Position numbers and translations under genes: made by a program. A stretch of 64,000 nt of DNA from Gimibacter soli (GTDB lineage Bacteria > Pseudomonadota > Alphaproteobacteria > Sphingomonadales > Kordiimonadaceae): the NCBI RefSeq assembly GCF_028463845.1, contig NZ_CP116805.1:1674001-1738000 (forward strand), written 5' to 3'. The notes under the pieces are model-generated. The model worked only from the letters and a program-made list of their open reading frames with translations, did not search any database and was not told where the DNA came from. Positions 1 to 8,458 of this stretch are shown piece after piece. How positions within the stretch are numbered: the first letter of the stretch is position 1; every line of letters begins with the position of its first letter.

Positions 1-1
1 C

Positions 2-442
2 GAGGATGTGGGCCTTGCCGACCCTGAAGCGATCCATCAGACGCTTGCCGCCAAAGACGCCTACGAGTTTCTGGGAAGCCCTGAGGGCGAGCTTGCCATC
101 GCGCAGGCAACCCTTTATCTCGCGACCGCCCCCAAATCGAACGCTGCCTACAAGGCAACAAAGGCGGCCATGCGCTCGGCACGGGAAACCGGCAGCCTGA
201 TGCCGCCCGCCCATATCCTGAATGCGCCTACGAAGCTGATGAAGGATATGGGATACGGCAAGGATTACGCTTACGACCACGACACGGTGGCGGGCGTTTC
301 CGGGCAGAATTATTTCCCCGACGATATGAACCGCGAAAGCTTCTACCAGCCGGTGGAGCGCGGTTTCGAGCGCGATATCCAGAAGCGCCTCGAATATTTC
401 GCCCGAATCCGGGCCGAGCATGCAGCTAAGACCAAGGGATGA
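2..442 (+). CDS. rarA: RarA/MgsA replication-associated recombination ATPase, C-terminal part
   Basis: This is the 3' end of a gene cut by the window edge; the open frame runs off position 1. The remaining 146 or so codons match the C-terminal tetramerisation region of RarA, an AAA+ ATPase related to clamp loaders that acts at stalled replication forks. Recognisable stretches are EDVGLADPEA near the start, YLATAPKSNAAY in the middle and the closing NYFPDDM. The Walker motifs lie upstream, outside the window. Its stop overlaps the ATG of the next gene (ATGA), so the two are probably co-transcribed. The family call is firm; the intactness of the N-terminus cannot be judged. Confidence 0.9.
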   Translation, partial: EDVGLADPEAIHQTLAAKDAYEFLGSPEGELAIAQATLYLATAPKSNAAYKATKAAMRSARETGSLMPPAHILNAPTKLMKDMGYGKDYAYDHDTVAGVSGQNYFPDDMNRESFYQPVERGFERDIQKRLEYFARIRAEHAAKTKG

Positions 443-1308
443 ACGGCTTTGTTCGCTTCGTCGGGATCGACTGGTCCGGTGCGAAGGGCGCGCGGCTGAA
501 AGGGCTGGCAGTGGCGGAGGCTGCAGCAGGGTTCGCAAGTCCCGTTCTTGCCAAGCCGGCAGGCGGCGGCAACTGGAGCCGCGAGGCGATTGCCGCCTTT
601 ATCAGTGAAGACCTGACCGCCCGTGAAGGCCGCAGCATTGTAGGGATCGATTCCGCCTTCTCGCTGCCCTTTGAAGACAAGGGGCTGTATCTGCCGGGTG
701 CCGACCTGCCTGAAGCCGCCCTCGGCCTCTGGGCGGCGATTGAGGCAGCGTCACCCGACCCGCACTTTTATGGCGGTGGCTTTGTGGAAGCGCACCGGGA
801 TCACTATCACCGCGCTGGCGGCAAGGGGGTAGCTTACGAGCGTCGGCTTCGGGTGCCCGAGGTCCTTTCGATCAAGGCGGGCCATGGCCCCTGCGAAAGC
901 GTGTTTCACCTGATCGGGCCAAGCCAGGTGGGGATGTCGGGCCTGTCGACCATTCGCATGCTGCACCGGCTGCGCGGCGTGCCGGGGATCGCCATCTGGC
1001 CGTTTGACGGGCCTGCCACCATCGCCGAAGCCAAGGTCGTGATTGTCGAGATTTACTGCGGGGCCTTCGCACGCATGGGCGGGCACAAGGGCAAGTTCCG
1101 CACGCGCGAGCATATCGATTCAGCGCTTCTCACGCTGAACAGTTATCCGCTCATGGGCGACCATCCGCCGATGGATGACAATGCGGCAGACGCCCTCGTC
1201 ACCGCCGCAGGGCTCCGCCATATTGCCCATCAGCCGAAATACTGGAATCCGCCGGGGCTTTCGGATAGGGTGCGCGCCACCGAAGGCTGGATATTCGGCG
1301 TGATTTGA
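439..1308 (+). CDS. DUF429-like protein (putative RNase H-fold nuclease)
   Basis: A 289-residue cytoplasmic protein with no signal peptide or membrane segment. The N-terminus (FVGIDWSGA) and the internal VGIDSAFSLPF resemble the beta-strand/Asp motifs of DUF429 proteins, a family with a predicted RNase H-like fold. DNAADALVTAAGLRH near the C-terminus fits the last acidic motif of that fold. Substrate and role are unknown. The start overlaps the rarA stop by 4 bases and crcB begins 10 bases after its stop, so it sits in a tightly packed run. The family assignment is by motif recognition only and is moderate. Confidence 0.6.
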   Translation: MNGFVRFVGIDWSGAKGARLKGLAVAEAAAGFASPVLAKPAGGGNWSREAIAAFISEDLTAREGRSIVGIDSAFSLPFEDKGLYLPGADLPEAALGLWAAIEAASPDPHFYGGGFVEAHRDHYHRAGGKGVAYERRLRVPEVLSIKAGHGPCESVFHLIGPSQVGMSGLSTIRMLHRLRGVPGIAIWPFDGPATIAEAKVVIVEIYCGAFARMGGHKGKFRTREHIDSALLTLNSYPLMGDHPPMDDNAADALVTAAGLRHIAHQPKYWNPPGLSDRVRATEGWIFGVI

Positions 1309-1318
1309 AGGGACAGGT

Positions 1319-1696
1319 ATGCATTCAGTTCTGGCAATTGCAGCAGGTGGGGCGCTTGGCGCCGTTGCCCGGCATTATGTCGGCGGTCTTGTGATGCGCC
1401 TCACGGGTATGGGCTTTCCCTTCGGCACGATGACCGTGAATATCCTCGGCTCCTTCCTCATGGGGGTGCTCATTGAAATGATGGCGATCAAGCTGAACGC
1501 CAGCCCCGTGTTCCGTGCCTTCTTTGCCGTCGGTGTGCTTGGCGGCTTCACCACCTTTTCAACCTTTTCGCTTGAGACCGTGCTTCTGATCGAGCGCGGC
1601 GCCATGATGCAGGCGGCCCTTTATGTGGTCGGTTCGGTCATTCTGGGTATTGCGGCGCTCTTTGCCGGTCTCGCGTTTGTACGGGGGCTTGCTTGA
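1319..1696 (+). CDS. crcB: Fluoride ion channel CrcB/Fluc
   Basis: At 125 residues with four hydrophobic segments it has the usual size and topology of a Fluc subunit, which forms antiparallel dimers in the inner membrane and exports fluoride. Diagnostic motifs are GGALGAVARHY at the N-terminus, the TVNILGSFLMG segment and the GGFTTFSTFS break in the third helix that carries the pore Phe/Thr/Ser residues. No fluoride riboswitch can precede it, since only 10 bases separate it from the upstream gene. The stop overlaps the TTG start of the downstream pseudouridine synthase. Confidence 0.95.
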   Translation: MHSVLAIAAGGALGAVARHYVGGLVMRLTGMGFPFGTMTVNILGSFLMGVLIEMMAIKLNASPVFRAFFAVGVLGGFTTFSTFSLETVLLIERGAMMQAALYVVGSVILGIAALFAGLAFVRGLA

Positions 1697-2679
1697 ACGC
1701 TGTCCAGAATATCGCCGTCGCCACTGAAGACGACGGCATCCGCATTGACCGCTGGTTCCAGCGGCATTTTCCCGATATCGGCTTCGGCGCGCTCAACAAG
1801 ATGATGCGCAAGGGCGAAGTGCGCCTTGATGGCAAGCGGGTGAAGGGTAACGAACGCGTGGCCGCCGGCCAGACCGTCCGTGTGCCACCCTATCAGGCCG
1901 CTGTCGCTGATGAAAAGCCTGCCAAGCCGCAAGGCATCCGCCTGAGTGACGAGGATATCCGCGAGATCCAGTCGTGGGTCATCTACAAGGATGCCGATGT
2001 CATCGTGATCAACAAGCCCGCTGGCCTGCCAACACAAGGCGGCACCGGAGTGACGCGGCATCTGGATGGCATGCTGGATGCCCTGATGTTCGAGAAAGAA
2101 GCCCGGCCGAAGCTCGTACACCGGCTGGACAAAGATACCTCCGGTGCGCTGCTCCTCGCGCGGTCCACGTCGGTCGCGGCATCGCTCGCCGAGGCCTTCG
2201 CAAGCCGGGTGACGGACAAGCGCTACTGGGCGCTCGTCGTTGGCACGCCCAAACAATATCAGGGCCGTATCAAGCTGATGATGGACAAGGGGCCGGGCCG
2301 GGCAGGTGCTGGCGAACGCATGATTGTCACCCCGGACGGCAAACGGTCGGTCACCGATTATCAGGTGGTGGACAAGGCCGCCGGTCGTGCCGCTTGGCTG
2401 ACGCTGAAGCCGCTCACGGGCCGGACGCACCAGCTGCGCCTGCACTGTTCTGAAATCGGTCATCCGATCGTGGGTGACGGCAAATACGGCGGCACCGAAG
2501 CCTACCTTTCGGGCGCCATTTCCCGGAAGCTGCATCTGCACAGCTATATGATCCGCTTCCCGCACCCCAAGGGCGGGATGGTGGAGGTGACAGCGCCGCT
2601 GCCGCCCCATATGGACGAAAGCTTCCGCATGCTGGGCTTCGACCCCGCATCCTATGAAGACCCCGAGTTTGAGGATTGA
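1693..2679 (+). CDS. RluA-family 23S rRNA pseudouridine synthase (RluC/RluD type)
   Basis: A 328-residue enzyme that isomerises uridines in 23S rRNA. Residues 15-65 form an S4 RNA-binding domain (RIDRWFQRHFP, then NKMMRKGEVRLDGKRV). The catalytic domain follows with the signature HRLDKDTSG; the nucleophilic aspartate is about residue 146. The later GRTHQLRLH and HPIVGDGKYG are also typical. The only upstream start is a TTG overlapping the crcB stop. This fits the S4 domain beginning within the first 20 residues, but a slightly internal start is possible. The RluC-like architecture is clear; the exact target uridines are not. Confidence 0.9.
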   Translation: MNAVQNIAVATEDDGIRIDRWFQRHFPDIGFGALNKMMRKGEVRLDGKRVKGNERVAAGQTVRVPPYQAAVADEKPAKPQGIRLSDEDIREIQSWVIYKDADVIVINKPAGLPTQGGTGVTRHLDGMLDALMFEKEARPKLVHRLDKDTSGALLLARSTSVAASLAEAFASRVTDKRYWALVVGTPKQYQGRIKLMMDKGPGRAGAGERMIVTPDGKRSVTDYQVVDKAAGRAAWLTLKPLTGRTHQLRLHCSEIGHPIVGDGKYGGTEAYLSGAISRKLHLHSYMIRFPHPKGGMVEVTAPLPPHMDESFRMLGFDPASYEDPEFED

Positions 2680-2683
2680 TCCT

Positions 2684-3382
2684 GTGAGCGGTGCAAACCG
2701 GCTGGTGATTTTTGATTGCGACGGCACGCTGGCTGACGGCGAGCATCTGATTGCCGAAGCGATGACCATGATGTTCGACCGCGAAGGCCTTGCAGCCCCC
2801 ACCCGCGCCGCCGTGCAGCGGGTGATCGGCCTGTCGCTGGCGGATGCCATGGCGGTGCTGGTGCCGGAAGCTGACGGGCAGGAGCACGAACGGCTGGCGC
2901 AGTCCTACAAGGATGCTTTCCTTGCGATGCGGGAAGCGCGCGGCAATCCGGTGGAGCCCTTGTATCCTGGCGTGATCGAGGCTTTGGAAGCTTTGAGCAA
3001 CGCCAATTTCCTGCTGGCGGTTGCCACGGGCAAATCGATGCGCGGGCTGAAGCGTGTGCTGGCGGCCCACGATATCGGGCATCATTTCATCAGCCTGCAG
3101 ACGGCCGACCATCATCCCTCGAAACCGCATCCCTCGATGATCCAGACAGCGATGGTGGACGCGGGCGCGGTGCCTGAAACCACATTGATGATCGGTGACA
3201 CAAGCTACGACATGGCGATGGCGCGCTCTGCTGGCGCTTTTGGCATTGGCGTCACGTGGGGCTATCATGGCGCGGATGAGCTGACCGCCGCCGGGGCGCA
3301 ACATCTGATCGATGATTTTTCGGCGCTTGCGCCGCTCGCACACCGCCTGACGGAGACGTTCCATGACCAACCCGCAGCCTGA
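2684..3382 (+). CDS. HAD-superfamily hydrolase (phosphoglycolate phosphatase-like)
   Basis: A 232-residue haloacid dehalogenase-like phosphatase. The N-terminal VIFDCDGTLADG gives the nucleophile Asp and the acid/base Asp of motif I. ATGKS is motif II, the lysine around KPHPSM is motif III, and MIGDTSYDMAMARSAG is the metal-binding motif IV. A helical cap lies between motifs I and II, as in Gph/PGMB-type members. I prefer the GTG at 2684 because the in-frame ATG at 2654 would overlap the upstream gene by 26 bases and add residues before the first strand; the ATG remains possible. The substrate cannot be read from the sequence. Confidence 0.85.
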   Translation: MSGANRLVIFDCDGTLADGEHLIAEAMTMMFDREGLAAPTRAAVQRVIGLSLADAMAVLVPEADGQEHERLAQSYKDAFLAMREARGNPVEPLYPGVIEALEALSNANFLLAVATGKSMRGLKRVLAAHDIGHHFISLQTADHHPSKPHPSMIQTAMVDAGAVPETTLMIGDTSYDMAMARSAGAFGIGVTWGYHGADELTAAGAQHLIDDFSALAPLAHRLTETFHDQPAA

Positions 3383-3809
3383 TATGAAGGATGATGCCCT
3401 GCGTCCGCGCGCCGGATTCCTCGTTTGCGCCGCTGTTGCAGCGGGCGGGGCGGTGGCCACCTACCTGAACGAAGACGTGATCATCGACAAAAGCGGCGAC
3501 ATGGCCTTTGTTGTGCTGCTGGCGATCTTTGTGCTGATCAGCCTGATGTTCGTCCTTTTCTTCCGCGTGCCGTCGATCGGCAACCGGCTGCTTGGCCAGT
3601 CAGCGGTGCTGGATGCCGGGCAAAGGGAAAAGAAGGGGGCGATGTCCACCTTTACCAGCCCTTTCAATGTGGAAACGGGCGTTCATGAGAAACGGCAGGC
3701 CACAGCGCGCAAGTCCGCCCGCGCCACCCGCAAGTCGGTGGCCGCCACGACCCGTGCCATGCATGCCGAGCGCAAGGCCAAGGGCCAGGATAAAGAGGGC
3801 GACGCATGA
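3363..3809 (+). CDS. Uncharacterised two-helix membrane protein
   Basis: A 148-residue protein with two hydrophobic segments, around residues 18-37 (FLVCAAVAAGGAVATYL) and 47-68 (MAFVVLLAIFVLISLMFVLFF). A basic, Lys/Arg/Ala/Thr-rich cytoplasmic tail of about 60 residues follows. I recognise no named domain. It overlaps the HAD gene by 20 bases and the ATP12 gene by 4, so it is translated as part of this run. A start at the ATG at 3384 is an alternative. Its place just before an F1-ATPase assembly factor is suggestive, but no function is assigned. Confidence 0.7.
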   Translation: MTNPQPDMKDDALRPRAGFLVCAAVAAGGAVATYLNEDVIIDKSGDMAFVVLLAIFVLISLMFVLFFRVPSIGNRLLGQSAVLDAGQREKKGAMSTFTSPFNVETGVHEKRQATARKSARATRKSVAATTRAMHAERKAKGQDKEGDA

Positions 3810-4495
3810 AGCGTTTCTATAAGGCCGTCACTGTTGAAGAAGGCGAGGGCGGCTTCACCGTCGCGCTGGATGGCCGCGTCGTGAAGACCCCGGCGAAGGC
3901 AACGCTTGTGATGCCGACCAGTGCACTCGCCGAGGCGGTTGCTGCCGAATGGGCGGCGCAGGAAGAAAAGGTGCAGCCTGATACGATGCCGCTCACCCGC
4001 CTTGCCAATACCGCGCTTGACCGTGTGGCGCTGCGGATGGACGAAGTGGCGGCAGAATTGGTTGCCTTCGGGGGATCGGACCTCCTGTGCTACCGCGCCG
4101 ACGAGCCCGAAGAACTGGTGGCGCGGCAGGCTGCGGTCTGGACACCGTATCTGGACTGGGCGCGGGATACGCTCGGTGCGCCCTTGATGGTCACAAGCGG
4201 CATCATGCCGGTGCTGCAGCCCGAGGCGAGCCTTGTGGCCCTGCGGGCTGAAGTGGCGGCTCTAGATGCCCACCAGCTGACGGCGCTTCATGGCCTGACG
4301 AACGGTTTCGGGTCGCTTGTCCTTGCCCTTGCCCGTATCAAGGGCTTCGCGAGCGTCGACGCGCTGTGGAAAGCCGCGCGCCTTGATGAGACCTATCAGG
4401 AAGAACAATGGGGCGTGGACGAAGAGGCAGCGAGGTTCGTGGCCCTTAAAAAGGCGGATGTTGATGCCGCCGACCGGCTGCTTGCATGCCTTTGA
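3806..4495 (+). CDS. ATP12-family F1-ATPase assembly chaperone
   Basis: A 229-residue soluble protein of the ATP12 family, which in mitochondria binds the F1 alpha subunit during assembly; alphaproteobacteria carry the bacterial version. Typical features are the N-terminal KRFYKAVTV, then VALDGRVVKTPAK, and LAEAVAAEWAAQ followed by MPLTRLANTALDRV. The C-terminal YQEEQWGVDEEAA is also a family signature. Length is close to normal for bacterial members. It is the last gene of an overlapping cluster; about 125 bases then separate it from pccB. Confidence 0.92.
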   Translation: MKRFYKAVTVEEGEGGFTVALDGRVVKTPAKATLVMPTSALAEAVAAEWAAQEEKVQPDTMPLTRLANTALDRVALRMDEVAAELVAFGGSDLLCYRADEPEELVARQAAVWTPYLDWARDTLGAPLMVTSGIMPVLQPEASLVALRAEVAALDAHQLTALHGLTNGFGSLVLALARIKGFASVDALWKAARLDETYQEEQWGVDEEAARFVALKKADVDAADRLLACL

Positions 4496-4621
4496 GGTGA
4501 AGAATACCATTGCCACGCTTTGGGCTGGCGCCACTGGCGATAAGCCGATATGAATTTCATCGCTTGTTGAACATACTTTTCAGCAGATTGCGGATAAGCG
4601 CACGAGGGGAGTGAAGGGTCC

Positions 4622-6154
4622 ATGAAGCATATTCTGGAGAAACTGGAAGCCAAGCGTCAGGAGGCCCGGCTCGGCGGCGGTGCTGCGCGGATCGAAGCGC
4701 AGCATGCACGTGGCAAGCTGACAGCGCGCGAACGCATCGATGTGCTTCTCGACCAAGGCAGCTTCGAAGAATATGACATGTTCGTCGAGCACCGCAGCAC
4801 GGACTTCGGCATGGCCGAGCAGAAGTTTGCGGGCGACGGCGTGGTCACGGGTTCCGGCACCATCAATGGTCGGCTCGTGTTTGTCTTCAGCCAGGATTTC
4901 ACCGTGTTCGGTGGTTCGCTTTCCGAAACCCATGCCCAGAAGATTTGCAAGGTCATGGATATGGCGATGAAGGTGGGGGCACCTGTGATCGGTCTTAACG
5001 ATTCCGGCGGTGCGCGCATTCAGGAAGGTGTCGCAGCCCTTGGCGGCTATGCTGACGTGTTCCAGAAAAACGTTCTGGCATCGGGCGTGGTGCCGCAAAT
5101 CTCGATGATCATGGGGCCGTGCGCAGGCGGGGCGGTTTATAGCCCGGCGATGACCGACTTTATCTTCATGGTGCGGGACACGAGCTATATGTTCGTCACC
5201 GGCCCCGATGTGGTGAAAACCGTGACGAACGAGATTGTCACACAGGAAGAACTGGGCGGGGCCTCGACCCACACGACGAAATCGTCGGTCGCCGACAAGG
5301 CGTTCGACAATGATGTCGAGGCGCTTGTGCAGCTGCGCCGCTTCTTCGATTTCCTGCCGCTCAACAACCGCGAAAAGCCGCCGGTGCGCCCGTCGTTTGA
5401 TAACGCGCTTCGGATCGAAAAGTCACTCGACAACATCATCCCGTCGAACCCGAACAAGCCCTATGACATGCATGAGGTGATCGAGAAGATCGTCGACGAG
5501 GGCGACTTCTTCGAACTGCAGCCGAAGCATGCGGGCAATATCCTGATCGGCCTCGCGCGGATCGACGGTGAAACTGTCGGTATCGTTGCCAACCAGCCGA
5601 TGGTGCTCGCTGGCTGCCTTGATATCGACAGCTCCAAGAAAGCCGCGCGTTTCGTGCGCTTCTGCGACTGTTTCAACATCCCGATCATCACGCTTGTTGA
5701 TGTGCCCGGCTTCCTGCCCGGCACGGCGCAGGAATATGGCGGCATCATCAAGCACGGCGCCAAGCTCTTGTTCGCTTACGGTGAAGCAACGGTGCCGAAA
5801 ATCACCGTCATCACCCGCAAGGCCTATGGCGGCGCCTATGATGTGATGGCATCGAAGCACCTGCGCGGTGACCTGAACTATGCGTGGCCGACCGCCGAGA
5901 TCGCCGTGATGGGCGCCAAGGGTGCTGTGGAAATCCTGTACCGCAAGGACAAGGACGACCCGGCCAAAATCGCCGAGCACACCAAGAATTACGAGGACCT
6001 GTTCGCCAACCCGTTCGTGGCGGCACAGCGCGGTTTCATCGACGAGGTGATCATGCCGCATTCAACCCGCAAGCGGATCGCGATGGGGCTGAAGAAGCTG
6101 GCGAACAAGCAGCTCGAAAACCCGTGGAAGAAGCACGATAACATCCCGCTTTGA
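4622..6154 (+). CDS. pccB: Propionyl-CoA carboxylase beta subunit (carboxyltransferase)
   Basis: A 510-residue acyl-CoA carboxylase carboxyltransferase subunit. It transfers the carboxyl group from carboxybiotin to propionyl-CoA, giving methylmalonyl-CoA. Both crotonase-fold halves are present. The N-half has [13 protein letters not shown] and the oxyanion segment [12 protein letters not shown]; the C-half has [17 protein letters not shown] and [11 protein letters not shown]. Length and close similarity to PccB-type sequences favour propionyl-CoA over acetyl-CoA or methylcrotonyl-CoA, though substrate is inferred. It heads an operon with a small membrane protein and pccA. The 125 bases upstream probably hold the promoter, but I see no convincing -35/-10 pair. 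Confidence 0.93.
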   Translation: MKHILEKLEAKRQEARLGGGAARIEAQHARGKLTARERIDVLLDQGSFEEYDMFVEHRSTDFGMAEQKFAGDGVVTGSGTINGRLVFVFSQDFTVFGGSLSETHAQKICKVMDMAMKVGAPVIGLNDSGGARIQEGVAALGGYADVFQKNVLASGVVPQISMIMGPCAGGAVYSPAMTDFIFMVRDTSYMFVTGPDVVKTVTNEIVTQEELGGASTHTTKSSVADKAFDNDVEALVQLRRFFDFLPLNNREKPPVRPSFDNALRIEKSLDNIIPSNPNKPYDMHEVIEKIVDEGDFFELQPKHAGNILIGLARIDGETVGIVANQPMVLAGCLDIDSSKKAARFVRFCDCFNIPIITLVDVPGFLPGTAQEYGGIIKHGAKLLFAYGEATVPKITVITRKAYGGAYDVMASKHLRGDLNYAWPTAEIAVMGAKGAVEILYRKDKDDPAKIAEHTKNYEDLFANPFVAAQRGFIDEVIMPHSTRKRIAMGLKKLANKQLENPWKKHDNIPL

Positions 6155-6164
6155 GGAGGGGCCG

Positions 6165-6398
6165 ATGGCTTCGCCGCTGCCGAAGGACGTTGAACAGTCG
6201 ATCATGGGCAATGCCCTGCGCGCTGAGGTGCGCTCGGTGGCCTTCATGGCGTTCATCCTTGGCATCGCGGTCGGCTTCGGCATCGGGGCTGCGGTCTTTG
6301 CCGACAGTGGCGCCCGCTACTATTTCGTCGCCGGGGCACTGGTCATCGGCCTCCTGTGGTTTCTCGCCGCCCGCGCCCGGCGCGGCAAACAGAATTGA
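6165..6398 (+). CDS. Small two-helix membrane protein within the pcc operon
   Basis: A 77-residue protein with a good ribosome binding site (GAGGAGGGG ahead of the ATG). Two hydrophobic segments are visible, about residues 24-46 (FMAFILGIAVGFGIGAAVFA) and 50-70 (YYFVAGALVIGLLWFLAA), closed by a basic tail. The first helix is glycine-rich. No known domain is recognised. It lies 10 bases after pccB and 22 before pccA, so it is very likely translated with the carboxylase subunits. Whether it has anything to do with the enzyme is open. Confidence 0.75.
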   Translation: MASPLPKDVEQSIMGNALRAEVRSVAFMAFILGIAVGFGIGAAVFADSGARYYFVAGALVIGLLWFLAARARRGKQN

Positions 6399-6420
6399 TT
6401 GAGGGTTAGGGGTTTCACGC

Positions 6421-8406
6421 ATGTTCAAGAAGATACTGATCGCCAACCGTGGGGAAATCGCCTGCCGGGTCATCAAGACGGCCCGCCGCATGGGTATCAA
6501 GACGGTGGCTGTTTACTCGGAAGCCGACCGTGACGCGCTGCACGTGGAAATGGCGGATGAGGCCGTGTTCATCGGTGCGCCTGCCGCCGCTGAAAGCTAT
6601 CTCGTCGCCGAGAAAATCCTGAAGGCCGCCAAGGACACGAGCGCGGAGGCGATCCATCCCGGGTACGGCTTCCTTTCCGAACGTGCTGGCTTCGTGAAAG
6701 CGGTGCAGGAGGCGGGTCTCGCCTTCATCGGGCCAGACCCCAAGGCCATCGACGCGATGGGGGACAAGATCACGTCCAAGAAGCTAGCGGCTGAAGCCGG
6801 TGTCTCCACCGTGCCCGGCCATATGGGCATCATCAAGGACGCTGACGAAGCCGCGAAGATTTCGGCCGGGATCGGCTTCCCCGTCATGCTGAAGGCCTCG
6901 GCTGGCGGCGGCGGCAAGGGCATGCGGATCGCCTTCAACGAGACCGAGGCCCGTGAAGGCTTTATCTCGGCGCAGAACGAGGCGCGCTCGTCCTTCGGCG
7001 ATGACCGCGTTTTCATCGAGAAATTTGTTGAAGAGCCGCGCCACATTGAAATCCAGGTGCTGGGCGACAAGCATGGCAATGTGATTTATCTGGGCGAGCG
7101 GGAATGTTCGATCCAGCGCCGTCACCAGAAGGTGGTGGAAGAGGCCCCTTCGCCCTTCCTTGACGAGGCCACCCGCAAGGCGATGGGCGAACAGGCCGTG
7201 GCACTGTCGAAAGCTGTAGATTATTGCAGCGCCGGCACGGTCGAATTCATCGTCGACAAGAACCGCAATTTCTATTTCCTTGAAATGAATACCCGCCTGC
7301 AGGTGGAGCATCCGGTGACCGAGGAAATCACCGGGATCGACCTTGTGGAGCAGATGATCCGTGTGGCGAATGGCGAGAAACTGACGCTGACCCAAGCGGA
7401 TGTGAAGCTCAAGGGCTGGGCCATCGAGACCCGCGTTTATGCTGAAGACCCGCTGCGGGGCTTCCTGCCGTCGATCGGGCGCCTGACCCGCTACCTGCCG
7501 CCCAAGGAAGGCGATCATGTGCGGGTGGATACAGGCGTGTATGAGGGCGCCGAGATTTCGATGTTCTATGATCCGATGATCGCCAAGCTCGTCACCATGG
7601 CGCCGACGCGGGATGAGGCAATTGCCCACCAGCGCCGCGCGCTCGACGAATATTATATCCGCGGCATCGCGCACAATATCCCGTTCCTCGCCTCGCTGAT
7701 GGCGCACCCGCGCTTCCAGTCGGGCAATATGACAACCGGCTTCATCGCCGAGGAATATCCGGACGGCTTCACCGGCGGCAACCTGACCCCGGACGTGCGC
7801 GAAGCGATGGTGGTTGCCGCACTCTTCATGAATGCGGTCGAAAAGTCGCGCGATACGCAGGTTGGCGGCCAGATCGCCATGCCGATGGGACCGCAGGAGA
7901 TCAACTGGATCGTCGGTATCGACGGCGACGATGTTGCCGCCAATATCCTGCCGATGGCGGATCATGCCGAAGTTCTGATGGGTACCAAGCGCATCCCGGT
8001 CCTCAGTGACTGGGTGCCGGGCGAGCCGATTTTCCGCGGCACCATCGGTGACGTTGAGTATGCGATGGAAATCGACCGGTTGCCGCTCGGCTACCGCCTG
8101 ACAACCGATGGCGTGAGCCGTGACCTGCGGGTGTTGACTGATCGCGCCGCCGCCCTCCATGCGCTGATGCCCGAAAAGCCCGAGCCCGACACCTCGAAGT
8201 TCCTGCTGTGCCCGATGCCGGGTCTTGTGGTCGCGGTGAATGTGGCCGAAGGCGACGAGGTGAAGGCGGGGCAGGCATTGGCGACCGTCGAAGCCATGAA
8301 GATGGAAAATATCCTGCGTGCCGCCAAGGACGCCACGGTCAAATCGGTGAAAGCGAAAGCTGGCGACAGCCTTGCGGTAGATGCCGTGATCATCGAGTTC
8401 GAATGA
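6421..8406 (+). CDS. pccA: Propionyl-CoA carboxylase alpha subunit (biotin carboxylase/biotin carrier)
   Basis: A 661-residue biotin-dependent carboxylase subunit. Domain order: biotin carboxylase N-domain (KILIANRGEIACRVI), ATP-grasp domain with the glycine-rich loop KASAGGGGKGMR, biotin carboxylase C-domain, a middle BT domain that docks the beta subunit, and a C-terminal biotinyl domain. The biotin acceptor is the Lys of EAMKMEN, about residue 627. EMNTRLQVEHPVTEEITG is the conserved catalytic segment. It needs BirA, not in this window, for biotinylation. It ends the operon and is followed within 10 bases by a strong intrinsic terminator. Confidence 0.95.
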   Translation: MFKKILIANRGEIACRVIKTARRMGIKTVAVYSEADRDALHVEMADEAVFIGAPAAAESYLVAEKILKAAKDTSAEAIHPGYGFLSERAGFVKAVQEAGLAFIGPDPKAIDAMGDKITSKKLAAEAGVSTVPGHMGIIKDADEAAKISAGIGFPVMLKASAGGGGKGMRIAFNETEAREGFISAQNEARSSFGDDRVFIEKFVEEPRHIEIQVLGDKHGNVIYLGERECSIQRRHQKVVEEAPSPFLDEATRKAMGEQAVALSKAVDYCSAGTVEFIVDKNRNFYFLEMNTRLQVEHPVTEEITGIDLVEQMIRVANGEKLTLTQADVKLKGWAIETRVYAEDPLRGFLPSIGRLTRYLPPKEGDHVRVDTGVYEGAEISMFYDPMIAKLVTMAPTRDEAIAHQRRALDEYYIRGIAHNIPFLASLMAHPRFQSGNMTTGFIAEEYPDGFTGGNLTPDVREAMVVAALFMNAVEKSRDTQVGGQIAMPMGPQEINWIVGIDGDDVAANILPMADHAEVLMGTKRIPVLSDWVPGEPIFRGTIGDVEYAMEIDRLPLGYRLTTDGVSRDLRVLTDRAAALHALMPEKPEPDTSKFLLCPMPGLVVAVNVAEGDEVKAGQALATVEAMKMENILRAAKDATVKSVKAKAGDSLAVDAVIIEFE

Positions 8407-8415
8407 ACAAAAAAA

Positions 8416-8443
8416 GGGGCGCTGACGGCGCCCCTTCTTCTTT
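8416..8443 (+). terminator. Rho-independent terminator of the pcc operon
   Basis: A perfect 7-bp G+C stem, GGGGCGC at 8416-8422 and GCGCCCC at 8428-8434, closes a 5-base loop. A T-rich tract (TTCTTCTTT) follows and a run of A precedes it. It starts 9 bases after the pccA stop. The A-run on the left means it could also stop transcription coming from the minus-strand gene on the right. Confidence 0.85.
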
Positions 8444-8458
8444 CCGGCCTCAACCCTA

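Noticed and set aside
1309-1318. Fluoride riboswitch in front of crcB
   Set aside because: Only 10 bases separate crcB from the upstream gene, too short for the aptamer, and no matching fold was seen in the preceding coding sequence.
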